Program-made: the position numbers and the translations under genes
From: Saccharum officinarum
Lineage: Eukaryota > Streptophyta > Magnoliopsida > Poales > Poaceae
Length of the DNA stretch: 64,000 nt
Direction: 5' to 3'
Assembly (NCBI GenBank): GCA_020631735.1
Contig: CM036223.1
Span: 8,718,191 to 8,782,190 of the forward strand
Part shown: positions 12,750-23,436 of the stretch, in pieces
How the letters are laid out: each line of letters opens with the position of its first letter
Numbering within the stretch: the stretch's first letter is position 1
The notes under the pieces: generated by a model
Seen by the model: only the letters and a program-made list of their open reading frames with translations
The model's database searches: none
Told to the model about the DNA's origin: nothing

Positions 12750-12779
12750 GCAGTTCAATCTCGAGGACGAGATTCTTTT

Positions 12780-12790
12780 AAGGGGGGTAG
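12780..12790 (+). promoter_or_regulatory. Polypurine tract of gypsy B
   Basis: AAGGGGGGTAG lies 4 bp before the 3' LTR. It is preceded by the inverted repeat ATCTCGAGGACGAGAT. It is the expected plus-strand primer. Confidence 0.8.
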
Positions 12791-12966
12791 AATTTGTAAC
12801 ACCCAAAAATTCTAAACTTTAGAAATAATGAATTTCAAATAGTTTAGATAACAATTAATGGCAAATTAAAATTTTAAAAAAACTATTTGGTGATGCATTC
12901 ATGTTGTTGCATTTATTTTATTTTGTGGTGTGGTTATATTTGTTTTATTTTAATTGATTTGGTTTT

Positions 12967-13213
12967 GGGCCAGGCTGTCGGCTGCCAGGTAAGAAGGTAA
13001 GCTATTTTTTTTTTTTTTTTTTTTTTTTTTTCACTTCTATATATATATTTTCCAAAACCAAATCAATTACAACAACAACAACAACAAAGGCTATGTTGTT
13101 GTTGTTGTTGTTGTAATTGATTTGGTTTTGGAAAATATATATATAGAAGTGAATAAATGAAAGAAAGAAAAAAAATAGCTTACCTTCTTACCTGGCAGCC
13201 GACAGCCTGGCCC
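12967..13213. repeat. Perfect-stem fold-back (inverted duplication) inside the 3' LTR
   Basis: The arms GGGCCAGGCTGTCGG (12967-12981) and CCGACAGCCTGGCCC (13199-13213) pair. Pairing continues through AGCTATTTT / AAAATAGCT, the CTTCTATATATATATTTTCC segment and (GTT)n/(AAC)n to a centre near 13090. The right arm is ordinary LTR sequence; the left arm is its reverse complement. The homopolymer run differs in length between the arms. Confidence 0.85.
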
Positions 13214-14506
13214 GATGGCCTGCTCTCCCGAGCCGGCGCAGTGGGCCGCTGCTATTTTCCTCCGCGCAAGCCACCGGGTGGGCCAGCCCAGCATCGCTGT
13301 GACGAGCCGCGCGCCCTCTCTTGGTCGCTGACCGGTGGAGCCCGGTTGTCGGTAGTCTTCCACCTCCCGTGAGCGCCCCGGACTCCAAACCAGAAGCGGA
13401 CGACGACGTTTGACTTCGTGATTCCTGGAGAATCTTACCCGAACACGGCAAATAGAAGTTATAAATAGGATGCCTTGACCTTCCTATATCCGTTTTTCAT
13501 CTAAACCGTGAACTCTACCGCGAGAAAATGAGGTTTAGGGTTTGAGGTTGTTGGAGGTTTCGGTTGATCGCGGGTAGAGCTCTCGGTGGATTTGAGGCTG
13601 TTTTCATCGCATTGGTGAGACCGAATCCTTCTTCTCTATCATCCTATGCTTTTCTTTTGGGTGGAGGTGCTCCTAATCGTGATTTTAAAGCTCACCGACG
13701 GTGCGGTAATGGCACCGTCGCCCCTTGTTGCCGCGTGTCGTATTCGGTCTATCGTAGCTAGTTCTTAATGCTTAGATGAGTTAGCACGGAGCTTCTCTTC
13801 CGTTTGGATCAACTTTTGGGTCGAACGGTGGTCTAGAGGGGGAGATCCGCCATCTCCGGTGAGATGGAGCCCGCCGGCCATGGGGGGCCGCTGGCCGGAC
13901 CTGGGGAAGAGGGATTGGATGTTCACTGTGGGGTTGAGGATGAACATGAGCCGTCCGATTTGAAATCAAGGGCCGAGATCAGAAGATACCCCTTCACGGG
14001 GTAAACTTCATAAAGAGCCCCTGGATTTTCTCATAATAGGACCCGCCATCCAAAGCGTAAAGCTGGAAATACGTTTTCGTGTTTTGAAAGCGTATTTTCT
14101 CCCGGTTTAATCAAAAATATGTTTTCAGGAAATTACAGTTTTGCCACTAGAATTGTTTTGGTCATAAAAACTTCGTTTTAACTCCGATTTGATCCGTTCA
14201 AGTTGCGTTAGGTTCGTATTTGCGAGCTCTACATGTTAGTGTAGTTGTACAGTTGGTTTTGATAATTTATTTTTCGAGTTTATAATTGAGTATTTATTTA
14301 TCTATAGGAAATCTTAGAAAATTCATAACTTTCACGTTTTAACTCCGAATTTGGTGATCTTTGCGTCTGTGTAATCGTAGAAACGTGTAGAAGAGTTTTA
14401 TAAACTTTTATTACTGTTTTGTTATTATTGGTGTACTGTTCTAATTGTATCTCTTTGTTTGTTTCGTGTATGTTTGATTGGATGCATGTGTGTTGTTGAT
14501 TGATGA

Positions 14507-14593
14507 TCGAGTATAGACGGTGAGCGATTTCTTGACGATCAGGAGGATTATTTTGAGCCAGACCAGCAGTATCATCAGGAAAGCTTTGATTAA
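14507..14593 (+). other. Conserved mini-frame inside the 3' LTR of gypsy B
   Basis: Same frame as 8411-8497, with two amino-acid-changing differences (Q to R, Y to D) and an intact stop. Confidence 0.3.
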
Positions 14594-15852
14594 GGCAAGT
14601 ATAACATGGGACCATCCTTGTTACCTATTCACTGAAATTATTATACATATGCATGTGTCTTCCTTGACAACCATAGAGATTATAACTTAGCTATTGATAT
14701 CTTGTTTCCTTGTCACCTATGGGTTATGCATTTGGGTAGCTACTGCTAGCGCTTAATTATGAACAATGATCTTGTAATTTGACTGATGGATTAAGCAACC
14801 AACCATTAAGATGATTTTATTACTGTTGAAAAGGGGGCTAGAGCAAGGGGTTATATTGTTGCTCTGGTTTCTCTCTGTAAGGACTTACCTGTAAGTGATA
14901 ACCGGGACATACCGTACAGCTGTGAGGGCTATATGGCTCTGGCTCTAGTTGTTCAAGAGACCTTTTTCTAGCTTGTTAGTGGTTACCTTAAATGGCGTAA
15001 GAAAGGCTTGCCACGTTGGGTGTAGTGCGAGCCCCTGGCCTAGTGTGTATAGGCTGCGGTTGTTGTGCCACAGGGAAGGGGGGTTCTACATCTGCCTGCC
15101 GAGTGAATCTAATGGCCCTAACTTGTTAGACGAACTTTTGAATGGCTTTATATGGTCTCTGATGTTTCGGGCCTTGCAAACCCATGCATTTGGAAATCAT
15201 GACTCACAGTGAAAGTGTACACCTCTGCGCAGAGTTAAAAACTGGTATACTAGCCGTGCTCACGGATACGAGCGGTCTTGGGGATTCTTACAGAATAGTT
15301 GATCACCATTGTTATATCATGCTTAATTATTGTTGATTATTATTATGCTCATGTTAATGCTATTCATTATCCTTATTACAATTGATCATTGATTCATTAA
15401 TGGGATTTGGATTACCTTGATGCTACTCAATTGCTAATTATATGATGATTAAAAGCTAAACGCAGTTAAACAGTGTCTAGCCTTTTTGAGCCTCATGAAC
15501 CCTGTGTTATACTTGTTGAGTTCGACATGGACTCATTCTTGCTATTTCCCCCACACTCCAGTGTGTAATAAGATGCTACTCGGAAAAAGGACAAAGGTGT
15601 AGTGGAGTTTCCAGAAGACTAGTAGAAGTGCTAGGCATATGTTACCCCCAGTCAGCCATCCCTGAGAAGAATGGAGCCCGAAGTTTAGTCACCGTTCCGC
15701 GATACTCTGATGTAAGTGTTAATATAGCTATGTATACGTTATATAATAACATTGTTTCTGATACTTTTTCATTCTGGCATATGTGTGGACTTCCTGGGCA
15801 CACATATGATTAGCCTGGTTTTGTTCTTTAGAAAACCGGGTGTGACACTGAT

Positions 15853-17327
15853 AGAGAGTACTGACTGATTCGGCTTGGAAAGGTGAAAACGTGCATATAA
15901 CGATGAAAATATACTCTATGGGAGGTTAACTTGGGACGATAAGGGATACTTACAATGGTGATGACCTACATGTTAGTAACAAAGAGATTCAACATAAGAT
16001 AAAGATAGGTGTTTTGAGTTAGCTAGTTGAGGCCATGCATGTATAGCCACTTGGGCCATGCTTTGATGTGACGAAGGCTACGACAACTTTTTTTGTCACA
16101 TTGGTGACATGTTGTATGCGAAGGTTAACTTTTGAAAATTTGCCTAGCGACGGTTAGATAAAAAATGTGACGAAGTGAATCACAAGTGCTAAAATTATTA
16201 GGTATTATAAACCGGTAAGAAATACTCACTTTTGCATTGATTTGGTTCCTGCAAGAGGATACTTTCAACATTTATAAAGGTTAGTGATTGATATGTGCAT
16301 ATACCATGTATACTTTAGCTATGATTATAAATGCCATGTAGCTCAGGTGAGTGACGAACATCTCAAACCGATGAGACCTCCATAAAAACAAAATGCATAA
16401 ATTAGCTGAATATTTAATATGTATGATAGCATACCTTGGGTTCTAGAAATACCGGAGAGAAAATAAAAAAAATCAGTGCACGATAACCATGTTGAGAGGA
16501 CCCTTCGGTTATCCAACAGATGAAAATGAGAAGTCCATGACCCACACGCTTGGGCAATTGTGAAGTCGGGCTGGTAGCTGCTTGCGCCCAGCTTCGCAGG
16601 CCGGAGCAATTTGACCATGAAAGAGAACTTTGTGGGCCGAGAACCATTCAACCGGGACGGATTGCTTTTGTGAGAAGTCTGCAACGAAGGCTCTATAGAT
16701 AGGAAACCAGCTTCCAGCATCGAGACAAATTCAGAGTGAAGACCGTCCTCGCATCAGCCAAGGTTTCAGATAGAAAACCAACTTCCACCTTCCAACCATG
16801 CGTTGCCTTGGCCTTCCTCCAGGACGGGAAAGAGAGTGTGGGTGAGAGCTGCATATGCTTAACCCAAAAAACTTGCATTCCTGCTGGTTAGTTACTACAG
16901 GAAGAAATACCTCATACTGAGTTCTAGAGCTCGAACCTTCATTGCTTTTAAGACTTTGCATATATTTTTTCAACAAAGATGGCCGGTGGCTATGATAACA
17001 AAGGCCGAAGGCTGTTGTTTTTTTTATAGTTTTTTTAAACAGGAGTGGAAGGGTCGATAGCCTTAGTGACTTTTTTCTAGGGGGCGAAGGCTATTTATTT
17101 TGGGACCTAGAGCCGAAGGCTCTAACATTTTTTTAATTATTATTTTATTATATTTTTTTATATCATTCTTTTTATATTTTTGAAAAAAGTTGGCAAAGTT
17201 TCATCCGAAGGTATGGCCTTCATGAATTATGAAGGTTTCAGGAGATAATACCTTTGCTCTAAGGATCTTACCGTTCCTTGGGGGTTCTCATAGGTTCAAA
17301 CCTTCACTCTCCAAAAATCTATTCGTG
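15853..17327. other. Non-coding interior of the GAAGGC element, right part
   Basis: Continuation of the interior after gypsy B. It has scattered GAAGGC/CGAAGGCT motifs, AT-rich stretches near 17010-17190, and only short frames without recognisable domains. Confidence 0.6.
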
Positions 17328-17347
17328 CCGAGCGCAATGGGCGCCAA
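17328..17347 (-). promoter_or_regulatory. Primer binding site of the GAAGGC element
   Basis: Read on the minus strand, TTGGCGCCCATTGCGC lies immediately inside the right LTR. The TGGCGCC core is typical of plant Ty3/gypsy primer sites. I do not assign the exact tRNA. Confidence 0.6.
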
Positions 17348-18175
17348 TGTTGGGACAGACGCCCTGAACAGGGTTGAGAGGTGGAGGCTCCTAGGTGAAG
17401 GCTGGCTGGAGAAAGCTTCTGGAGAAGGCCAACGGGAGAAGGCTCCCGAAGAAGGCTGGCGGGAGAAGGCTCCCGGAGAAGGCTCTCGGAGGAGGCCGGC
17501 TGGAGAAGGCTCCCGGCGAAGGCCCGGCCGGAGAAGGCTCCCGGTGGAGGTTGGCGGGAGAAGGCTCCTAGCGAAGGCCTGGCCGGAGGAGGCTCTCGGA
17601 GGAGGCCGGTGGGAGAAGGCTCCCGGCGAAGGCCCGGCCAGAGAAGGCTCCCGGCGGAGACTGGCGAGAGAAGGCTCCCGGCGAAGGCCCGGCCAGATAA
17701 GGCTCCTGGTGAAGGCTCGGCCGGGGAAGGCTCCCGGCGGAGGCTGGCGGAGAAGGTTTCCAGAGAAGGCCGGCGGGAGAAGGTTTCCCAATGAAGATCT
17801 AGAGCGAAGGCCTGGAACGAAGGTCTTAGACAAAGGCCTGATGATTGTTTTGTATAAGGGCTTTGCGGAGAAGGCTTCATGACGAAGGCTCCATGAGAAG
17901 GCTCTACAAAGATGGTCTAGGGCGGAGGTTCCACGAGAAGGTCCGCCAACAAAGGCTCCAACACGCGAGGGGGAGACTGAGACGACGGCTAGGGTTTGCA
18001 AAAAAAAGTAGTGTGAGAGCACTGCCCCCTTGCCCTCATGATCTTGGCATTATATAGGCAAGCGAAAATTTATGAGCGACCCCTCAGTAGGGGTGGGTTT
18101 TACATGCCACTCCAATGGTCCTAGTTGGGCCTCTTCTAGGGGACTTGGCCCATATGAATATGGCATGTCCCAACA
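17348..18175 (-). repeat. Right (5') LTR of the GAAGGC element
   Basis: This 828-bp LTR begins TGTTGGGACA and ends TGTCCCAACA, a perfect 10-bp terminal inverted repeat. It is preceded by the PBS-like motif and followed by the AATTT target copy. Most of its length is the imperfect GAAGGCTCCCGG array. Confidence 0.8.
17385..17960. repeat. GAAGGCT minisatellite-like array (right LTR)
   Basis: The motif matches the left LTR (GAGAAGGCTCCCGGCGAAGG and variants). Long open frames occur on both strands here (for example 17229-17882 plus and 17288-18022 minus), but they are a by-product of the stop-free repeat unit and not genes. Confidence 0.8.
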
Positions 18176-18180
18176 AATTT

Positions 18181-18545
18181 CATCTTGGGAAAAGGTCAGC
18201 GTGTCCACATCTGCAGAGGCAGCAGTAATGCCAGGGGCAGCAGGTTGTTGGCCACAGTTGATGCTGTCTTCCACCTCCTAGTTTGTAGCAACAACGGCGT
18301 CCATGGTAGCATGGAGGTGGAAGACATGGGCTCCAAACTTCACCAAGCGGATGGAGACAATGATGAAGTTTGCGACGTTGGGATAGGCAACTCTGATACT
18401 GAAAACAGATATATGTGGTTGCGGCAAACGCTTTGAGATGTGAGGGGGGAGCACAGAGATGGAAGGAGAGAGCGTTTGAGACCACAGCTTCGTTGAGAGG
18501 AACAACATGGCTCTCAGAAGAAATCCAGATAACACCTGCAGTCAC
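18181..18545 (-). pseudogene. Probable 5' part of the same LINE ORF1
   Basis: If the LTR element 1785-18175 is removed (leaving one AATTT target copy), this sequence abuts 1784 and lies just upstream, on the minus strand, of the zinc-knuckle remnant. It has overlapping minus-strand frames of 85-121 codons but no motif I can name. The assignment rests on position only. The plus-strand stretch near 18860-18915 (AATAAAG, then GTAGGGGGAAACCCC) is reminiscent of LINE-type 3' ends but is not decisive. Confidence 0.3.
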
Positions 18546-18931
18546 GGCCGGAGGGGAAGGATCGGAGGCATCACATCGGAATGAAAGTACTAAAGAACAA
18601 GGTTGTGGAAGATGTTACAAGGTCTGGAGCTGGCAATGTCGTGCGGCGGAGATGACGCCTAGGAGCTCTGTCCTCACGCTGAAGACCGTGCTGCTACACA
18701 TGGCCGGCCAGGTCAGTGGGCGCAGGTGCTGCTGGCAGCCATGAGCAGGGTGCGAGAGGCACCCATCTCAGCCCCCACCCGGCAGAACTTCAGTATCGTG
18801 TCAGCACAGATTCACTCCTAGAGTTGCACCTAATCTCAGTGTACGAACCTTTTATGTTTTGTTTCAATAAAGTTCTAGTAGGGGGAAACCCCTCATGTTC
18901 TCTAAAAGAAACACACCACTTGATCCTGTTC

Positions 18932-19589
18932 TGAGGTTATTATGGCCTTATGGTAAGGCTTTGCTTCCTTGCAACTCAGACTTGCGAGCTGCTGAACTTC
19001 TTGGGATGGGTAGGTTACCTACATTTGAAGGTCAGGTTTTGTCCTAGATGAGAGAATAGGGTCAAACTACTATAACCATCTGAGGGCAAAGGGTGGCTGA
19101 TAAACAAATGCTCCAAGAGGTCACTCTTGACTCTTGAGGTTGCATCTAGTCTGAAGTAGAGATAAAGGAGCCTTTCTCCGAGTTGCACCTTGGGTCGAGG
19201 CTGGAGAGCTTAGGGCGATGAGTCAGGTTACAAGAGCTTAGGCTAGAGAGCTCCCTCCTCCGTTTATAGAGGAGCCGGGTTACAGGAGCCAACACCTAAG
19301 CTAGCTCACCTAACCCTATATTGTTAATTACAACACAAGTCCACGGTAAGCTCAATGAGTACAAATAAATATTCAACACATTTCTTACAATAACCCAACC
19401 AACAGGAGACGTGTTAGCCAATGCAACATGTGTCATGCCCAACCGCAAGAATGGAATGTTTTTTGTTGATGGTCGACGGAGGGGGCAGAGAATCCCCCAC
19501 CTGGAAGAAGGGAAGGTATTATGACTAAAGATACTAGCTAACCTATAATAAGTAATTATAATAAAACATTTTTCACTATTACCATATTT
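18932..19589. other. No recognisable feature
   Basis: I see no coding frame, terminal repeat or RNA gene that I can support here. Confidence 0.5.
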
Positions 19590-20200
19590 AGTTTAAGGAT
19601 TGATAGCTGCTAGCGTCCGGACACCTGGATGGAAGCCTGCGTCCGGGCACCCAGTCTTCGTTTTCGCACCCCTGTTTTCGCGCGTCCTTGTGGGGGCCTG
19701 CGCTGCACGGACGTCGCCCGTGGGGCGATTGCTCGTGCCCCCACCCGCTTCCCACGCGAATCGCATGTACAACACCCGATCTACTTTTAAAACATCCAAA
19801 TGCAACACTTGCAATATACAAAAGAAGACAGATAAAACAATTGAAATATGTGTCTGAAACACTAGCAAAAACACTTAAAAACTATTGCAAAACATAGACA
19901 ACATCTAGATAAAATACTTGCAAAACGTCTGAAAACACTTGAAAGTCATTCCAAGTATATGCAACATACAAATAAAACACTTGCAATATATGTGTGAAAC
20001 ATATGCAACATTCAAATAAAACGCTTGCAACATATGTCAAACAAATAAAACAAGCGCTTGCAACATGCATGTATAGCCATTACAACATATGCAAGATCTC
20101 AATCTACTTTTGCAACATCCATATGAAACACTTGCAACATACCTATGAAACATTTGAAACATACTGTTGTAACATACGCTTTTAGCACAACATCTCCTTG
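19590..20200. repeat. Diverged 'AACACTTGCAACAT' repeat region
   Basis: After a GC-rich start containing CGTCCGGAC and GCGTCCGGGC, the sequence has about a dozen diverged copies of a 25-35 bp unit with cores such as ACACTTGCAA, GAAACACTTGCAACAT and TTTTGCAACATCC. The right half (from about 20085) is shared with 46128-46235. The family is not identified; it looks like a DNA-transposon subterminal region. Confidence 0.5.
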
Positions 20201-21144
20201 CTGCTTGCCGCATGGAGGGAGCACAGCTACGCACGCGCCTCGGATGCACCAAGCCACCATGCAGTTGTCACCCAAGATCATCCATGAGTAGGCTGACCAT
20301 TAGCATGGGTAACGCGAAGGACATCTACGCAAGGAGGGGGCCTGAGGTGCATCAAGGCAGCCGGCACAGAACCACACATAACAAATTGGAGGGCCGCGTG
20401 ACTGCGTACGCCTGTGGTTGAGGAGTTCATCTACTACGCGCTAGAGGGCTGTGCCATGGGGCGGCGGAGGAAGCGGTCGAAGAGGCAGCCACATCAGGTA
20501 CCAGAGCAAGGCGAGGATGACACAAGGGCCCGGAGGAAGATGGGTGGCCTCGGCAGACAAGAGGCGCGATGGAGAGGGAGGAAGGTGGGCGGCCGCGCTC
20601 GCGCCGTGGAGAATGCCGAGGCGGCATAACGACAAGCACGGTTGCAGCGCTACGGTGATTTTTTTTGAGAAACCGTGTGACTGAAGAGTCTTCTGAGAAA
20701 CGAGTGGATGAGCAGATAACACATAGGATAGGAGGAGGTTATTAGGCTAGCATCGTGGCTCACCAGCAGGAGCATCTAGATGGACGGACGCCCTACAGGA
20801 AGTATTGTTCTCTAAAAGTTTTGTAGGGTATGTGAACACGGAAGGGCTAAGAGTTCTTTCAAGACGGACGTAATGATATTGAAAAGTATAAAGACATCAT
20901 TTATATATGCAAAAAAAATCTGCCAACGTGCCACAAGCATAGCATTAATTTGGGCTAATTTTACAAGCAAGAACCGGAGACGCTCAACGGTTGGCTTGCA
21001 GAGGTAATAATTAATGAACAAAACAGGTTAACAGATGGACTGATGGATCTACCTCGCACCCATCGATCACTTGACCTCTCCATATGCAGGTTATATTAAC
21101 TGAATAGTCTCTCTACGATTCTCTAACGATAATAATTAAGCAGG
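20201..21144. other. Upstream flank of the inhibitor pseudogene
   Basis: No gene. It parallels 46237-47062, the upstream flank of the intact gene at 47754. It ends abruptly at AATTAAGCAGG, where block 2 continues into the promoter. Confidence 0.6.
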
Positions 21145-21309
21145 GTGGTCGGGCTCAGCGTGGAGGAAGCCAAGAAGGCGATCCTCAAGGACAAGCCCGA
21201 CGCCGACATCGTCGTGTTGCCCGTCGGCTCGATTGTGACCTCGGATTATCGCCCCGACCGCGTCCGCATCTTCGTGGACACCGTCGCCCAGACGCCCCAC
21301 GTCGGCTGA
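21145..21309 (+). pseudogene. 5'-truncated potato-inhibitor-I family protease inhibitor
   Basis: Fifty-four codons plus TGA encode the C-terminal three quarters of a CI-2/MPI-type inhibitor, from [11 protein letters not shown] through [14 protein letters not shown] to VAQTPHVG. The start codon, the N-terminal KTSWPE segment, the 5'-UTR intron and the TATA box are all missing. A deletion of about 0.75 kb relative to 47063-47808 joins far-upstream DNA to mid-exon. The remaining frame is intact, with Ser at the P1 position (codon 21241-21243). The 3' flank, including an AATAAA-type signal near 21372, parallels that of 47754-47972. Confidence 0.9.
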
Positions 21310-21870
21310 TAAGAGGCTGGCTGATGCCGAGCTAGCTTCGGTTCCTTCCTTGCTCCAGAAGTGAATATTGTAATAAAAATGAATAACTCGGACAGTATTC
21401 ATGTCCGTGTATCTGCCGAATAATGAATGTGTTATGTGTACGTGTTTCTTTCCTGTAAACTATTACTAAATAATGGCATCGTTCTTGCATAAATAAAATG
21501 TCGTCCATCCTTGCCCGAATGAATATATGAAAGGGGATTAGTTGTTTGTTTTCACTTTCTTTCATTAAAAAACCGCTGTTCAACATAATTGAATCCTGGT
21601 TGTCTCAAGAGCTAAAGTGATCTGAAATTTAGTGAATAAAATTTAGACCACGGGAAATCCAAACAGACTTTTGTCTGTACGTTCTCTAAAAGTTTTGTAG
21701 GCAGTGCGGATCTTTTTGATACGCACAGGGCAAGGGTTTTCAGGATGGTATATCAACTTGATGTAGCGGGTGATTGTCACGAACCAATACTCAACGATTG
21801 GACACTAAGTAGTACACAATGGGTTCTGGAAGCTTCTAGATACAGGGAAATGCATACACATGAAGTATAT

Positions 21871-23276
21871 TGTAACACCCTAAAATTTTGGGATATTAAA
21901 AAAATAGGAAAATATGATTTTTATACAATTTTGTGACCATGCAAATTTAGAGTAATAATAATTTTTATTAACTTAAAATCAAATATAAGAGTAGAAACAT
22001 GTTTGTGCACTCATGCTGTTGCATTTAAATTTTTGTGATGAGTGGTTTGATTTAAATTCAAATTAGGTTTCAAAATCATTTGAAAATGCTTTGAAATAAT
22101 TGAAAAGGAAAAAGAAAAAGAAAATTTCCTTTCTCCTCGCTTTCGGCCCGGCAGCCCATTTCTTCACCGCGGCCCGTTACTCTCGCGCGCGCGTCGTTTC
22201 CCCGCTTGGGCCGAACCAGGCCGCTGGCCCAGCAACCGCGCGAAGAGCTCGGCCGCGCTTTCCTTCTCCGTGCGTCGCCGACAGCATGGCCCCGCGCGTC
22301 CGGCATCTTCTTCCTCCCCAAGCCGCCGTCGGATCTTCTCTTTCCAAAAACGCCGAAACCGAATCCTTCCTTCCAATCTCCCCTTTCCTTCCTTAGAATC
22401 GCCTTCGGGCTATAAAACCGAGCTCACACGTCTTTCCGCTCCATCCTATTTCGACGCGGAGCATCGAAACCATCCTGAGACGGCATTGCTCGGAGCACCG
22501 CCGTGACCGTCTGCCATACCGAGCCGTGTGCCTCCTTTTGGTTCGTCCTCGGCTCCGTTCTTGCGCGAGGTGAGATCGCCTTGCCCTGTACTCCATCCCG
22601 GTACTGTTTATTCATCGAATGGTGCTCGGTTTCGAGTTTTAGCGAACTCCGGCGATGGCGCCGCCGCGGATATGGTCGCCGGAGTGTTTTCCCGGCCGGA
22701 GCGCCGCCCCGCTCATCCCGAATCGATCTGATCCGTTCATTTGATATCCAACGGCTGTAGATGAAAGATACCGTTTCAGCTGCGCATTTTGCTAAAGAGA
22801 CCCTGTGTTTTTCAATTGACTAACCCGTAGTCCAAGGCGTATTTCCGTATTGCGTAATATCCTTTTGAAAGCGTAGTTTGATCTCAGTTAAGTCAAAAAT
22901 ACATTTTCAGTTATTTACAGTTATGCCACTGAGTTTGTTTTAGTCATAATTTATCCGTTTTAACTCCAATTTGACCCGTTCAAATTGCGTTAGATTCGTA
23001 ATTAAGAGCTCTACATGTTAGTAGAACTGTTCAGTAGGTTTATGATATTTTATTTTCGAGCTTGAATTAAAGTAATTACTTTTCTATAGGAAATCTTCGT
23101 AAATTCATAACTTCGTCGTTTTAGCTCCATTTTTCGTGATCTTCGCGTCTGTGTGATCCTAGCGAGTTGTAGATTCGTTTTAAAAACTTTTTATCTTATT
23201 TTATTACTGTTGGTGTACTGTTCTAATTATAGTCTTGTTTGTTTATGCATGATTGTTCTGGATGAATGTTGTTGCT
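21871..23276 (+). mobile_element. Gypsy LTR fragment (gypsy C family) replacing an inhibitor promoter
   Basis: It begins with an intact LTR end TGTAACACCC at 21871 and matches 53390-54838 throughout (for example CAAATTGCGTTAGATTCGTA and TGTTGGTGTACTGTTCTAAT). It stops abruptly at GAATGTTGTTGCT, about 1.3 kb short of the LTR 3' end. The next base belongs to the 5'-UTR of the inhibitor gene at 23437. Its left junction falls exactly after GAAGTATAT, where block 2 (48535) continues uninterrupted. So an LTR inserted there, and a deletion then fused it to the gene. Confidence 0.85.
22411..22418 (+). promoter_or_regulatory. TATA box of the LTR fragment
   Basis: GGGCTATAAAACCGAG matches the TATA region of the gypsy C LTR (53976). 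It is the only convincing TATA box upstream of the inhibitor gene at 23437. There is no ATG between about 22440 and 22569, where a strong donor-like GAG|GTGAGA occurs at 22570. Confidence 0.6.
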
Positions 23277-23296
23277 ATAATAAGCCACACTTGCCC

Positions 23297-23404
23297 GTGA
23301 GTGTTGCCTTTCTGTACCTTACGCTTTTGGCCTTTTTACTAATATAATATAGTAGCTACCATTCACAGGCCAGAGCATCATTATCGTCATCAATTGTTTT
23401 GCAG
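23297..23404 (+). other. 5'-UTR intron of inhibitor gene B (inferred)
   Basis: It runs from GTGAGTG to TTTTGCAG, 108 nt. The same donor and acceptor flank the equivalent introns of the two block 2 genes (47613-47731 and 49956-50096). Confidence 0.65.
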
Positions 23405-23436
23405 TTTCAATTCGCGACCGACAACCGAAGACGACC

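Larger units (their letters stand above)
5384..15847 (+). mobile_element. Ty3/gypsy LTR retrotransposon 'gypsy B' (chromodomain type), internally deleted
   Basis: The element runs TGTAACACCC...GGGTGTGACA with a 5-bp duplication CTGAT at 5379-5383 and 15848-15852. Both LTRs, a tRNA-iMet-type PBS and a polypurine tract are present. The interior (9748-12794, about 3.0 kb) lacks gag, protease and most of RT and retains the RT end/connection, RNase H, integrase and a C-terminal chromodomain. Gene order and chromodomain fit the Tekay/Del branch of chromoviruses. The two LTRs are nearly identical by eye, which suggests a recent insertion. The apparent length is inflated by the gap-associated repeat at 5588-8437. 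Confidence 0.9.
12795..15847 (+). repeat. 3' LTR of gypsy B
   Basis: TGTAACACCC to GGGTGTGACA, 3053 bp, followed by the CTGAT target copy. It contains a fold-back insertion at 12967-13213 that the 5' LTR lacks. Its TATA box is at 13460. Confidence 0.9.
1785..18175 (-). mobile_element. Non-coding LTR retrotransposon (LARD-like) rich in GAAGGC repeats, split by gypsy B
   Basis: The element starts TGTTGGGA at 1785 and ends TGTCCCAACA at 18175. It is flanked by a perfect 5-bp duplication AATTT (1780-1784 and 18176-18180). A primer-binding-site-like TTGGCGCCCATTGCGC (reverse strand, 17328-17347) directly abuts the right LTR, so the right LTR is the 5' LTR and the element is minus-oriented. After subtracting gypsy B (5384-15847) it is about 5.9 kb, and I find no gag or pol in it. 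That makes it a large non-autonomous derivative that must have used another element's proteins. A second, truncated family member surrounds the copia element (26755-27325 and 45742-46125). Confidence 0.8.

Noticed and set aside
17229..18022. Long open frames on both strands (217 and 244 codons) in the right LTR of the GAAGGC element
   Set aside because: They are translations of a short stop-free repeat in several frames and strands at once; no non-repetitive domain.
18836..18930. Possible LINE 3' end on the plus strand (AATAAAG, GGGGGAAACCCC)
   Set aside because: No coding match next to it and no target duplication found; left unassigned.
21136..21402. Minus-strand frames over the inhibitor copies (also at 23407, 47694 and 49912)
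   Set aside because: They are antisense shadows of GC-rich inhibitor exons; the plus frames carry the family motifs.
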